A DNA stretch of 64,000 nt, taken from Natrinema salinisoli. GTDB lineage: Archaea > Halobacteriota > Halobacteria > Halobacteriales > Natrialbaceae. Positions within the stretch are counted from its first letter, which is position 1. Every line of letters starts with the position of its first letter. The stretch lies in contig NZ_CP084469.1 of NCBI RefSeq assembly GCF_020405205.1, positions 62,001 to 126,000 of the forward strand, read 5' to 3'. Below the pieces are notes generated by a model. It was not told the origin of the DNA. It saw only the letters and a program-made list of their open reading frames with translations, and searched no databases. Below are positions 48,566-56,315 of the stretch, in pieces. Both the position numbers and the translations under genes were made by a program.

Positions 48566-48579
48566 TGAGAACGTTCTCA
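48566..48579. repeat. TGAGAACGTTCTCA palindrome, copy 5
   Basis: Intergenic, between the HalOD1 gene at 48210 and the nuclease gene at 48685. Confidence 0.8.
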
Positions 48580-48684
48580 CTCCGAATTAGGGTTTTAGTT
48601 CAAACGCAGACCGTTGCGCTTCCGGCCCCACCAAAGACTGGTAATTAGAATGGTTTTATACTGTGAACCTTCCTCGATAATCGT

Positions 48685-49899
48685 ATGTCACGGTCGGTCA
48701 ATCATCTGTTCTGCGACAAACGGTTCTCTGAGTACCGGAGGAATCAGCAGGATGTGATGGAAGACGAGATCTCTCAGCTAACATCTGACGAATTGAAAAA
48801 CAGTACAGACTCGCTTTCCCTCATTTTCGCCTCCAAATACACACCCGCTCAGATCACGCTCCACGACCCTATCAAAGAGGACGGTGGCGAGGTAGAACGG
48901 GATGTCAGCCACCGACAGGATCTGATGATTCTCGACCGGAGTACCCCCACATACAAGACCTACAAACGGATCAAGGTCCGTCTCCCATTCGATGGTGACA
49001 GAGACCTACTGAAGATACGGCCAGGAAAGCACAATTTGAACCCGCCTACGTATGCCTCGCTAAAATCCAACGAGATCGTTTACTATGCCGAGTATTCTGC
49101 AGACAAGGATCCGGACGAAATTGCGGACAAGATACAGAACGAGATCGAGAACTGGGTGGAGGACGTCGAGTGGTATATTGAACAGCTGAATACCAGTATC
49201 CGGAAGATGGAATCTCGGATGGAGCAAAAAGCGCGAAGAGCGATTGAACGGCGGCGAGATACCGAGGATACCCATCAGCAGGTGATGGAGGTACTGGATG
49301 TTGACGACGGTAGCACCACTGACGTTGGATATGTCTCTCCAGAGAAGAAGCGAAATATTGAGCTGCCATCACAGGACGAAGATAGTTCGATAGAGGTGAT
49401 GCCAGATCAGACGTTCACTGAGGTCTTGGAAGTGATCAATGATCTTGGCGTCAATCTCCAGCGATCGGCGGACCGGGTCCGAGATCTGGACGAGGAATCC
49501 CTACGAGATATCTTTTTGATGGGTATCAATTCGCATTACGCTGGACTGGCGACCGGAGAAACCTTCAACCGCGGCGGGAAAACCGATATCCTGCTCCGAT
49601 ATGAGAACAGGAACCTATTCGTCGCCGAGTGCAAGTTCTGGAAAGGCCAGTCCGTCTACACGGATGCGATTGGCCAGTTGCTTGGGAATCTGACCGCTCG
49701 AGACACCCATGCTGCACTGCTGGTATTCTCTAATCGGACGAACATCAACACGGTTCGAGACCGTGTAGGAACAGCGACAGACCACCATGATCAGTACGTA
49801 ACGGAACTTCCTGATTTCACTGACCACAATGTATACCGGTTTGAGCTTGAAAACGGGACGCCGGTGAAGATCGCTGTCAAAGTCTTCGATCTGCAATAA
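48685..49899 (+). CDS. PD-(D/E)XK endonuclease-like protein
   Basis: A 404-residue protein. The N-terminal half is a mixed domain with a long charged helix (KMESRMEQKARRAIERRRD). Residues about 290-340 hold a nuclease core: GKTDILLRYENRNLFVAECK, giving D...E-C-K, with the QLLGNLTARDTHAALLVFSN helix/strand pair after it. This resembles the restriction-endonuclease-like domains found in single-gene defence proteins. It is monocistronic with its own TATA (GGTTTTATACTG at 48652). The product is likely a DNA nuclease; the trigger is unknown. Confidence 0.72.
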   Translation: MSRSVNHLFCDKRFSEYRRNQQDVMEDEISQLTSDELKNSTDSLSLIFASKYTPAQITLHDPIKEDGGEVERDVSHRQDLMILDRSTPTYKTYKRIKVRLPFDGDRDLLKIRPGKHNLNPPTYASLKSNEIVYYAEYSADKDPDEIADKIQNEIENWVEDVEWYIEQLNTSIRKMESRMEQKARRAIERRRDTEDTHQQVMEVLDVDDGSTTDVGYVSPEKKRNIELPSQDEDSSIEVMPDQTFTEVLEVINDLGVNLQRSADRVRDLDEESLRDIFLMGINSHYAGLATGETFNRGGKTDILLRYENRNLFVAECKFWKGQSVYTDAIGQLLGNLTARDTHAALLVFSNRTNINTVRDRVGTATDHHDQYVTELPDFTDHNVYRFELENGTPVKIAVKVFDLQ

Positions 49900-49970
49900 C
49901 ACTCTGTTTTCAGATCTTCTAGAACTACACGTAGTGAACCTCGATCAGTCGTAATTCAAACGTGGTACTG

Positions 49971-50492
49971 TTAACTGATGACGGGAACGTAGGCGAGGAG
50001 GAATCCTGCGAGGAGTACTGGTAACTCGTTTAGCGCCTTCCAGTTCTGGATCTCGATGTGGATCAATGCATAGCCCAGCAGGATGACAGCGCCCCCGGTC
50101 TGGATTACCACGTACTCGGCGTACGTTTCGACAATCGATGGGATCACCAATCCGATCACGACCCCGACCAGCGTCATCACCCCTATCTTCACGAGAAACG
50201 CGGTCTCTTTCGTATCGAAGCTGCTGGTACCTACGGCAAAATACGTGTCACCCTGACTGAACAGCTTCCAGCCGAATATCCCGACAATGATTCCCTGCAG
50301 GGCTGCGATGAATATCTCTCCCAGCCGCATCCCGTACGCGAACGTTGTCGTATCCAGACTTCGCAGCATCCCTGTGATCAGTCGGATTTCTGCGTAGATA
50401 CAGAGACTGATGAACGCAGCCCAGATTAGAAAGTAGACCTCCCAGTTATCGTACTGGCTGTCATCAATCCACTGCTGTATCTCCTCTAACAT
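49971..50492 (-). CDS. Polytopic membrane protein
   Basis: A 173-residue protein with about five hydrophobic segments: VYFLIWAAFISLCIYAEIRL, IFIAALQGIIVGIFGWKLFS, VKIGVMTLVGVVIGLVIP, VVIQTGGAVILLGYALIH and LPVLLAGFLLAYVPVIS. The N-terminus is acidic (MLEEIQQWIDDSQYDN). No family recognised; it may be an effector or accessory to the preceding nuclease, with which it converges. Confidence 0.65.
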   Translation of the reverse strand: MLEEIQQWIDDSQYDNWEVYFLIWAAFISLCIYAEIRLITGMLRSLDTTTFAYGMRLGEIFIAALQGIIVGIFGWKLFSQGDTYFAVGTSSFDTKETAFLVKIGVMTLVGVVIGLVIPSIVETYAEYVVIQTGGAVILLGYALIHIEIQNWKALNELPVLLAGFLLAYVPVIS

Positions 50493-50563
50493 CTACTGCG
50501 GACACTATCGTGAGAAACAATCAACTTTCCTAAAGGAGCTGTCGTGGTGGCTGTGGGAGGAGT

Positions 50564-50848
50564 TTAGTCCTCGATCTTTATCGTGGTGAAACCGAGTTCT
50601 TCCACGAGTTTGACGCCGCGATTGGTGTGAGGTTCTCGTCGTTCGGTGCCGGTTGCATGGGCGATCGCTCGGCCGACGATATGCTTCAATGGGTAGTCGT
50701 GACCGCCGTAGGACACGTACCAGTGTTTCGTACCGTGGTTCTCGTTCGGATCAGTCTCGGCCATCGCAGCAAGAACGTCGATATTAGTGACCTCGATCGG
50801 TTCATCGATGCTCTTCCAACTGATCGTACTGGTAGTGATATCTACCAT
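50564..50848 (-). CDS. Small protein, McrA N-domain-like
   Basis: A 94-residue protein from ATG 50848 (an earlier in-frame start at 50875 adds nine atypical residues). The order W-Y-V-S-Y-G-G-H-D-Y-P-L-K-H-I-V-G-R-A and the ending GVKLVEELGFTTIKI resemble the small DNA-recognition domain that precedes the HNH nuclease in ScoMcrA-like proteins. No nuclease domain is present. The weak match makes this a suggestion. Confidence 0.55.
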   Translation of the reverse strand: MVDITTSTISWKSIDEPIEVTNIDVLAAMAETDPNENHGTKHWYVSYGGHDYPLKHIVGRAIAHATGTERREPHTNRGVKLVEELGFTTIKIED

Positions 50849-50955
50849 ACACCAGTACCTTGGTGATGGAAGCACAAAAGTATTAAATATTTTATAAATT
50901 TAGATTTTTAGATTTCTAGATCCCGTGGAGCTGGTGGAGAACACTTTCCCGCAGT

Positions 50956-51123
50956 CTATCGCGTGTTCTCGGCATGTTCGTAGGCGGCAGCGGTCGCTTC
51001 AAGATCTGATTCGAACTCATTAAGGGCGTGTTCGCCTTCGGCCCGATCTTCATATAGGGCGTAGACTGCGTTGAGGAGGTGATTCCGGTCTACGTTTTCG
51101 AACTCGTCGTCCACCTTCGACAT
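50956..51123 (-). CDS. Small acidic protein downstream of the RelE-like toxin
   Basis: A 55-residue protein (MSKVDDEFENVDRNHLLNAV start, TAAAYEHAENTR end), acidic and probably helical. It follows the RelE-like gene by 71 bases on the same strand and may be its antitoxin or a separate regulator. Not recognised; included because codon bias and composition fit a real gene. Confidence 0.55.
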   Translation of the reverse strand: MSKVDDEFENVDRNHLLNAVYALYEDRAEGEHALNEFESDLEATAAAYEHAENTR

Positions 51124-51194
51124 TGCTCACTTGCGCTTACTTTGAACGAAGCGATCGGTCTGGGCAGGTGCCGGATCCGGCCCTGATCACCAAC

Positions 51195-51572
51195 TCATCT
51201 CTCACTTGTTCCATTGAATGCTTCCGCGATCTTCAGTTCGGCATCCCGGATGACCTGTTCCCGGTTCTGCTCTAGACTCCGGAACAGGGCGTGCTGCTTC
51301 TCCTTCCGTTTCTTGATGACGTCATAGAATACGGTACCGTGGCCGGTGATGATGTAGATGGCGCGGAAACTTCGGCCACCAGGATTCAGATAGCGCTCAC
51401 CGATGAAGTTCCGCCAGACCGTGTTCATCCGTTTCCGGACGTGCTTCTTCCGAGTGAATCCGTCTATCTGCTGCTCGAGTTCCGCGAGATCATCTTGCAG
51501 TGCTTCCGCTACCTGCTCGTCGAATGTTTGCTCCACGTCGGCGATATCGTCGTCAGTCCAGACTAGTTTCAC
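51195..51572 (-). CDS. RelE-like toxin-type protein
   Basis: A 125-residue protein. The C-terminal half has FRAIYIITGHGTVFYDVIKK then RKEKQHALF, the strand pattern of cytotoxic translational repressor (RelE/ParE-superfamily) proteins. The N-terminus (DVEQTFDEQVAEALQDDLAE) is helical and acidic. The family usually cleaves mRNA at the ribosome; catalytic residues are not certain here. The 55-residue protein at 50956 may be the antitoxin. Confidence 0.6.
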   Translation of the reverse strand: MKLVWTDDDIADVEQTFDEQVAEALQDDLAELEQQIDGFTRKKHVRKRMNTVWRNFIGERYLNPGGRSFRAIYIITGHGTVFYDVIKKRKEKQHALFRSLEQNREQVIRDAELKIAEAFNGTSER

Positions 51573-51635
51573 GTTCGATTTCCCCCCTATACCCAGGCTT
51601 CTGTCCTTGAATCGGTAACCCGCTGATATGGCCTG

Positions 51636-52298
51636 TTATGGCTCCTCCATCATGGTTTCCAGTACGTCACGGTACGCCGGCCAGGGCTGATTTCCCATGA
51701 TCGTCATTGTCTCGTTTGACACCGTGTCGTGGATGATGAAGAACGGTACGCCCCGCATGTCGAACTGTAAGCCCTCCGCCACGTCCTGTTCTATGCGCTC
51801 TTTCAGCTGTTCACGGTCGCAGATCATCTGCGCTCCTGTCTCGTGTTTCAGCATCTCCACATCGTCCGTTTCCGATTCTAAGGCGTCTTTCCACCACTTC
51901 CTGTACTTCCCCGGTTCAGTCTGCCAGACGCACTGTGACAACAGTGCCATCTCTTTTGAATCTCCTCCAAGAATGGGCGCTTCCCGGTGCACTACCTGGA
52001 CTGTTCCAGGTTCGATATACTCCTCGTACAGCTTCGGATACACGTCTTTTGACCATCTCCGGCAGTATGGACAGCGGAAATCCGCGAAATAGTGGACTTT
52101 GATTTCAGCAGTGTCGTTCCCAATCCGCGGCCGATTCTCCCACGTCAATGTCTCACCGCTCGTATTTGCCGGTTGAACCCAGTCCTGCTGAGAAGATTCT
52201 GTGTCGTTGGGTTCGCCGGATCGGTCTACGGGACCGTCTCCTGAGAGATCGGGAAGCGTCGGTGCTATCAGGAAAACCGCGAGTACTACGGCGATCAC
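51636..52298 (-). CDS. DsbA-like thiol oxidoreductase, exported
   Basis: A 220-residue protein with an N-terminal helix (MIAVVLAVFLIAPTLP) and a thioredoxin-fold domain. The active site is ADFRCPYCRRW (CPYC), preceded by VHYFADF. The family cis-proline region appears as RGVPFFIIHD (about 180). VHREAPILG marks the helix-strand after the active site. It would form or isomerise disulfides outside the cell, a plausible helper for the many cysteine-containing surface proteins of this element. Confidence 0.85.
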   Translation of the reverse strand: MIAVVLAVFLIAPTLPDLSGDGPVDRSGEPNDTESSQQDWVQPANTSGETLTWENRPRIGNDTAEIKVHYFADFRCPYCRRWSKDVYPKLYEEYIEPGTVQVVHREAPILGGDSKEMALLSQCVWQTEPGKYRKWWKDALESETDDVEMLKHETGAQMICDREQLKERIEQDVAEGLQFDMRGVPFFIIHDTVSNETMTIMGNQPWPAYRDVLETMMEEP

Positions 52299-52357
52299 CC
52301 ATCCGCTGTAAACGATAAAGTGGTTTGTCTGTGTGTGAGCATCGTCGTGTTGGTTGG

Positions 52358-52600
52358 TTAGTTCGATTGTGTATCACCGTCTTCTGTGGGTCTTCGGACC
52401 ATGTACCGTGTTTGTCGCCGGTACTCGTACTCCTCGTCGCATCCGTAGCATTTGCAGTGGGTGCCGTCCGGCGATGGCTGCATTGGACTACCGCACTCGG
52501 GGCACTGTGGATCACCCTGTTCTGCATCAACCTCTGTCCAGTCACTCACTGCTATTGCCTCCAACGTTCTTCCCGCTCTCTGAGACCGTGTACCGTTCAT
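52358..52600 (-). CDS. Zinc-ribbon protein
   Basis: An 80-residue protein with CPECGSPMQPSPDGTHCKCY and CDEEYEYRRQ forming a four-cysteine zinc site. It ends in DGDTQSN, an ending also found in the 53007-53702 protein (KGDTQSN), because the ribosome-binding string GGTGAT is embedded in the 3' end of both genes. Part of the minus-strand operon of small proteins. Confidence 0.65.
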   Translation of the reverse strand: MNGTRSQRAGRTLEAIAVSDWTEVDAEQGDPQCPECGSPMQPSPDGTHCKCYGCDEEYEYRRQTRYMVRRPTEDGDTQSN

Positions 52601-52793
52601 AGAGATTATTCAGGAACAGAAAGGCCCCAGCTAGTATCGCGGACCAGTACAGGATGTCGAAGAGGATGTGGTCCCAAAATATCGATGCTGTAGCGAGGCC
52701 GATACCAATGATTCCGCCGACTATCCCAAGGATCGGAAACTGCAACGCCTCGAAATCCTCCTTGATCTGTTCGCGGTCAATTGCCAGCAGCAT
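52542..52793 (-). CDS. Two-helix membrane protein
   Basis: An 83-residue protein starting at ATG 52793, overlapping the upstream gene's end by 17 bases. Helices lie at about residues 19-42 (FPILGIVGGIIGIGLATASI) and 46-65 (ILFDILYWSAILAGAFLFL). The C-terminus is polar (ERYTVSESGKNVGG) and overlaps the zinc-ribbon gene start. Confidence 0.6.
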   Translation of the reverse strand: MLLAIDREQIKEDFEALQFPILGIVGGIIGIGLATASIFWDHILFDILYWSAILAGAFLFLNNLYERYTVSESGKNVGGNSSE

Positions 52794-53010
52794 CACCCTC
52801 GCCGTGTTTCTTGCTATCTGTAAATAGGATGATAAACGCTGCAAATGCCGCGTTCACCCCGACTAGAAAGATGGCTGTAGATTTGAAGAACAGCCAGCTA
52901 AATATGAGTGGATCTGCTTGCTGACTCCAAAATATCACCCTTGACGCGCCTACTACCGCACACACTACGCCGACCGACCAGAGGACCGAAACGGTCAACC
53001 ACCGTTTCAA
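52777..53010 (-). CDS. Two-helix membrane protein
   Basis: A 77-residue protein from a TTG that overlaps the upstream TGA (TTGA). Helices: LTVSVLWSVGVVCAVVGASR and FKSTAIFLVGVNAAFAAFII. The C-terminus is charged (DSKKHGEGDAAGN). It is coupled to the metallopeptidase gene upstream. Confidence 0.6.
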   Translation of the reverse strand: MKRWLTVSVLWSVGVVCAVVGASRVIFWSQQADPLIFSWLFFKSTAIFLVGVNAAFAAFIILFTDSKKHGEGDAAGN

Positions 53011-53702
53011 TTCGATTGCGTATCACCCTTTCCAGCGTTCTTTTGGTTCACTGGGATTTCGCGGGCACTCCGTTGCAACGTATCCACGGCCCACTCCTCG
53101 TTCCCACCGACCGCCGAATGGAACGGAGCTGACTTCAGGAATATCTGTGCCTTGCCGAGTAAACCTGACTGTCGGAACTTGGACCGGAACTCGTCGCGGA
53201 CCTCGTTGTATATGTCGCCGGAGCAGCTGTGGATTGCACTGTGAATTGCTTCGTGCTCGATAACTGACTCCACAGCCGAATCTACTGTCCCCACGTCCAG
53301 TTCCCGCATGGTCTGATTATCGTTTAATCCCCATGATGAGATCACTGGGAGATTTAGATGTATATCTCCAGATTTCCACACGTATCGGCCGCCACACCGA
53401 TACATATCACCGAGTTTGGTGGCGATACCGTGTGGGACGTACCATCGGCCGATCGCGGCGGTAACGAAATGCCGCCGCTTCAAATGCAGATGGATATCGG
53501 CGAATTTCGTGTTCTGCGTCCAGTCCCCGCCTGAAAGGTACCACTGTGGGAAGAATCCTGTGCTAGCCAGGAACGTAATTATAGAGAACAGCATCCCTAT
53601 ACCGAGGTTCCACGGGAGGATGGCGTCGATCGTAACACCGGTAATGGTAGCAGCTATCAGTGCCGCGAAAATCATGGATACTGCTTTGGTATCGTCGTTC
53701 AC
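53007..53702 (-). CDS. Membrane-anchored HEXXH zinc metallopeptidase-like protein
   Basis: A 231-residue protein. Two N-terminal hydrophobic segments (SMIFAALIAATITGVTIDA and MLFSIITFLASTGFFP) are followed by a soluble domain. VESVIEHEAIHSAIHSCSG carries the zinc-peptidase motif H-E-x-x-H (HEAIH, about residue 148), and EEWAVDTL near residue 207 offers the third ligand region. The fold resembles small gluzincin-like peptidases, with extra His residues nearby. It might process surface proteins. It ends KGDTQSN and is coupled to the next gene. Confidence 0.65.
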   Translation of the reverse strand: MNDDTKAVSMIFAALIAATITGVTIDAILPWNLGIGMLFSIITFLASTGFFPQWYLSGGDWTQNTKFADIHLHLKRRHFVTAAIGRWYVPHGIATKLGDMYRCGGRYVWKSGDIHLNLPVISSWGLNDNQTMRELDVGTVDSAVESVIEHEAIHSAIHSCSGDIYNEVRDEFRSKFRQSGLLGKAQIFLKSAPFHSAVGGNEEWAVDTLQRSAREIPVNQKNAGKGDTQSN

Positions 53703-54145
53703 TCCGCATCACCCGTCTGTTGGGAGCGTTCTATATAGGCGACTGCAGCCTTGACCTGTCTAAAGTTCACTGAGTCTGGAAGCCAGTCTACGATCTGGTG
53801 TGTGTACAATCCTTCCTCGTGCATGATCCGAATCTGCTCAATAGGGACTCCGCTGTCGTGCAGCCGTGGAACGTCGCCTGACGTGTCTATATGCTCATAG
53901 ATGAACCACTGAACTAGCTCGTCAATCTTCTTCTGAGCGGCAGGAGAGGGATTCGGATTCGCCCACATCTCGAAATGCTCCCACGGCAATCCTTCATCTC
54001 GGTCGTTCCTGGTTTCCGTGATCGATACGCCGTCGATCGTCACGTGGATTCCGTAGTCTTCTGCCGGGACTAGGCCAACCTCCTGGCCCTGTTTGAATGC
54101 ATACTGCAGCAGGTCATCAAGTTCGTCAACATCTGTGGCCGTCAC
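53699..54145 (-). CDS. Protein with C-terminal DUF433-like helix-turn-helix
   Basis: A 148-residue protein with a GTG start. Residues 1-85 form an alpha/beta domain (GQEVGLVPAEDYGIHVTIDG). The C-terminal 60 residues look like a small helix-turn-helix: VPIEQIRIMHEEGLYTHQIV and NFRQVKAAVAYIERSQ, as in DUF433 antitoxin-like proteins. GGAGGTGAGAGGTAGTG is a clear ribosome-binding region. It could regulate the operon. Confidence 0.6.
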   Translation of the reverse strand: MTATDVDELDDLLQYAFKQGQEVGLVPAEDYGIHVTIDGVSITETRNDRDEGLPWEHFEMWANPNPSPAAQKKIDELVQWFIYEHIDTSGDVPRLHDSGVPIEQIRIMHEEGLYTHQIVDWLPDSVNFRQVKAAVAYIERSQQTGDAE

Positions 54146-54171
54146 TACCTCTCACCTCCGTATGGTCTATC

Positions 54172-54264
54172 TCACTCATTGTTCAACCACCACAGTACTG
54201 TGAACAGCACTGATCCGACGATCAGACCGATCCACCACTCCGTCGTGTGGACCGGGATGATCAA
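54172..54264 (-). CDS. Tiny single-helix membrane protein
   Basis: A 30-residue frame from TTG 54264 overlapping the upstream stop as TTGA. It reads MIIPVHTTEWWIGLIVGSVL then FTVLWWLNNE, one clear membrane helix. Size and overlap match the style of this operon. Confidence 0.5.
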   Translation of the reverse strand: MIIPVHTTEWWIGLIVGSVLFTVLWWLNNE

Positions 54265-54548
54265 CCCGATACCGAACTTTTCCGATAATGGACGCCGATC
54301 GGAACCCCGATGAATCCGAAGCCGAGAAGCGGAGCCAGTGCGAACGCACCCATCAGCCCAGTATAGAGGCCATATTTCTTCCCGAAGCCGAGTACACCGC
54401 CCAGCAAAAGGCCGAGTGTGACGGTGAAATCCCCGAGGACGAGTCCGCCTTGTGCGCCAGCACCTTCTGCATCTTTCTCACCGGCTTCCCCACCCCCGAA
54501 CCAGAGACCGATTGACGGCCGTATCCATACGCGGCCCCAGTCGATCAG
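54261..54548 (-). CDS. Membrane protein with non-standard CTG start
   Basis: A 95-residue product with strong coding character (GGLVLGDFTVTLGLLLGG, LGFGKKYGLYTGLMGAFALA, PLLGFGFIGVPIGV) and two or three helices. No ATG, GTG or TTG exists upstream of the helices in the open frame. The first candidate is CTG 54548, which overlaps the preceding stop as CTGA and is preceded by GGTGAT, the same arrangement as its neighbours. A short internal TTG start at residue 48 is the alternative. Confidence 0.55.
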   Translation of the reverse strand: MIDWGRVWIRPSIGLWFGGGEAGEKDAEGAGAQGGLVLGDFTVTLGLLLGGVLGFGKKYGLYTGLMGAFALAPLLGFGFIGVPIGVHYRKSSVSG

Positions 54549-54769
54549 CTATCACCTTTCTCGGTATCCTGGCCTGTCAAGACGTATGAAATAGGGATCA
54601 TTAGAACCCAGAATCCGAGTGCCATCGTGCCGCTGATGTTTTGACTAGCCAGTGCGACTCCAGCGATCCCCAGGGTTGCACCGGACTGGAGTTTGAACCA
54701 GTTCTTTCCTCGTTTGGTTAAGACATAAGATTCGCGCTCAATCTGCTGCTTTTCTAATAGTCCGAACAT
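54545..54769 (-). CDS. Small membrane protein with winged-helix-like N-terminus
   Basis: A 74-residue protein. The N-terminal FGLLEKQQIERESYVLTKRG looks like the wing of a helix-turn-helix or a basic cytoplasmic segment. Two hydrophobic stretches (LGIAGVALASQNISGTMALG and FWVLMIPISYVLTG) follow. Its end GDS supplies GGTGAT for the next gene. Confidence 0.6.
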   Translation of the reverse strand: MFGLLEKQQIERESYVLTKRGKNWFKLQSGATLGIAGVALASQNISGTMALGFWVLMIPISYVLTGQDTEKGDS

Positions 54770-54777
54770 AGTATCGA

Positions 54778-55557
54778 TTATCCCCCCAGAGTTTCGTTAT
54801 CGATCGCTATCCCGGCATCCTCGAGCTGCTCTCGGACCCAGTCCCGGTTGCTTCGGATGGACACCGGACTCGTGTCGAACATGTCCGACGCCTCCTCCTG
54901 TGTCGTATCCTCGTCGAGAAAGTACAGGACGGTAGCCGCAGCTACGGACGGCCGCCGCCCCTTGGCAACTGCCGTATCCACAACGTGCTCACCCGCCGGT
55001 AACCGCTCCTTCAAGTGTTCGTACCGATCCGTCGATTCACCGCCTTTCACGAAGTATTGGATGCCGTTCCCGCCTTTCGGTCTCCGGCGGATACGGATCA
55101 CGTCACGGTCGTTCACGTACTCGATGAACGGTGTGATCTTCCGGTTCGTGACCGGGGCAGAGGATACGCTACCAGTCAGTTCTTCAAGCTCCTCGAAATC
55201 GAACCAGCCGTTCTCGGTTTTCAATGCGTCCTCCCACCGCTGGAATAACCGTTCCTCCCGTGTCAACGGCTTCTCCTGTCCGGTCCGCAGATAATACTTG
55301 GTCGGCTCAGTTTCCTGGGTCTTGTCTACGATCCCGTCATCGACGAGCGCCTCCAGGGTTTTCCGGATGAGTCCGTACAATCTGCAGTCTCTGGTCGTCC
55401 GTGGTACGGTGACGCCGAGTAGTTCCCCCATTTCGTGGATACTGACCGCAGTCTCCTGTTTCAAGATATCGCGGAACAACCGTTTCCGCTTGATACGACC
55501 CATCTCTCGGAGTTCGACGTAGCCATATTCGACCTGTGTGATTACTGTGGTAGTCAC
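54778..55557 (-). CDS. TFB-like regulator: winged helix plus cyclin-type domain
   Basis: A 259-residue protein. Residues 20-95 form a winged-helix region (IKRKRLFRDILKQETAVSIH, KTLEALVDDGIVDK). Residues about 185-255 match the second cyclin repeat of TFB: AVAKGRRPSVAAATVLYFLD, TTQEEASDMFDTSPVSIRSN and WVREQLED. The TFB zinc ribbon and first cyclin repeat are missing. It could recruit or compete in promoter opening at element genes; it heads the minus-strand operon of membrane proteins. The ATG at 55503 (MGRIKRKR) is an alternative start. Confidence 0.7.
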   Translation of the reverse strand: MTTTVITQVEYGYVELREMGRIKRKRLFRDILKQETAVSIHEMGELLGVTVPRTTRDCRLYGLIRKTLEALVDDGIVDKTQETEPTKYYLRTGQEKPLTREERLFQRWEDALKTENGWFDFEELEELTGSVSSAPVTNRKITPFIEYVNDRDVIRIRRRPKGGNGIQYFVKGGESTDRYEHLKERLPAGEHVVDTAVAKGRRPSVAAATVLYFLDEDTTQEEASDMFDTSPVSIRSNRDWVREQLEDAGIAIDNETLGG

Positions 55558-55745
55558 TGTCCGTCACTCTCTCCGGTGTTATCGTATGTTTCGAGGAGAT
55601 GGATGGTTCGGGCGACACCAATGAGTATCAGTCCGCCGATGAACCACAACAATACACGCTCGTCAGTTACTAGTCCCCATCCTGCCTGTTCTGAAATCAT
55701 GCCGATTACGCCCAGCCCAGCGTATACCACGCCGTAGACTCCCAA
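55554..55745 (-). CDS. Two-helix membrane protein
   Basis: A 63-residue protein: MGVYGVVYAGLGVIGMISEQ and VLLWFIGGLILIGVARTIHL form two helices, with an acidic C-terminus (ETYDNTGESDGQ). Its stop overlaps the start of the TFB-like gene. Operon member, not recognised. Confidence 0.6.
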   Translation of the reverse strand: MGVYGVVYAGLGVIGMISEQAGWGLVTDERVLLWFIGGLILIGVARTIHLLETYDNTGESDGQ

Positions 55746-55762
55746 GAACCATTTGAGCAGTC

Positions 55763-56107
55763 CTATTGTTGATCACCTTCCTCGCCCTGACTCCCCCGTT
55801 TGTGATCCTTGAAGACCCAGATTTTCCGTGGTGCGCCCCCGGTTCCTTCTCTTCCTCCTCGCTCGTGATCGATATCGATTATGTCCTTCTCCTCGAGTGC
55901 ATCTCGGAGTTTCGAGAGTACCTGTTTTCGTAGTGTCTCTTCTGGATAGACCTCTGGCAGTTTGTCCGCGTTTTCGACGATCTTCTGGTTGTACACCCGG
56001 TCCTGATTCGAATAGATATCCTTGATTCCGTCCCAGATCTGGTTCAGTGACTTGTCGCTGTATCGCAAGTCGGGAAAAGAGATGGTCTCATCGTCGCTTT
56101 CGGACAT
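55763..56107 (-). CDS. Small DNA-binding-like protein
   Basis: A 114-residue protein from ATG 56107 (three codons after an upstream in-frame ATG at 56116). Middle helices (SLNQIWDGIKDIYSNQDRVY, EETLRKQVLSKLRDALEEKD) and IIDIDHERGGREGTGGAPRK look like a winged-helix module with a long wing. First gene of the operon; a TATA-like ACATATAAAAACG lies upstream at 56128-56140 on the minus strand, next to an 18-base palindrome. Confidence 0.6.
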   Translation of the reverse strand: MSESDDETISFPDLRYSDKSLNQIWDGIKDIYSNQDRVYNQKIVENADKLPEVYPEETLRKQVLSKLRDALEEKDIIDIDHERGGREGTGGAPRKIWVFKDHKRGSQGEEGDQQ

Positions 56108-56154
56108 ATATATCATTGAACAGAATTCGTTTTTATATGTTTCTGTTATTACAG

Positions 56155-56172
56155 ATTCTGGTATACCAGAAT
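56155..56172. promoter_or_regulatory. 18-base perfect palindrome ATTCTGGTATACCAGAAT
   Basis: A perfect inverted repeat centred 56 bases upstream of the start codon at 56107, just upstream of the TATA-like box. A weaker CTGTTATTACAG sits beside it (56143-56154). Likely an operator or activator site for the minus-strand operon. Confidence 0.65.
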
Positions 56173-56315
56173 AGCGAACGAAGACACCACAAAAATAGAG
56201 AGTATTTCGGGAGTAGACCGCCTAAGTCCCGACGATACCTGTTTTGCAGATTACTTCCTCTAATCTACAATCAGCCGATCACCACTCCAGTGAGCTCCTC
56301 CTTCAGCGACGAAAA

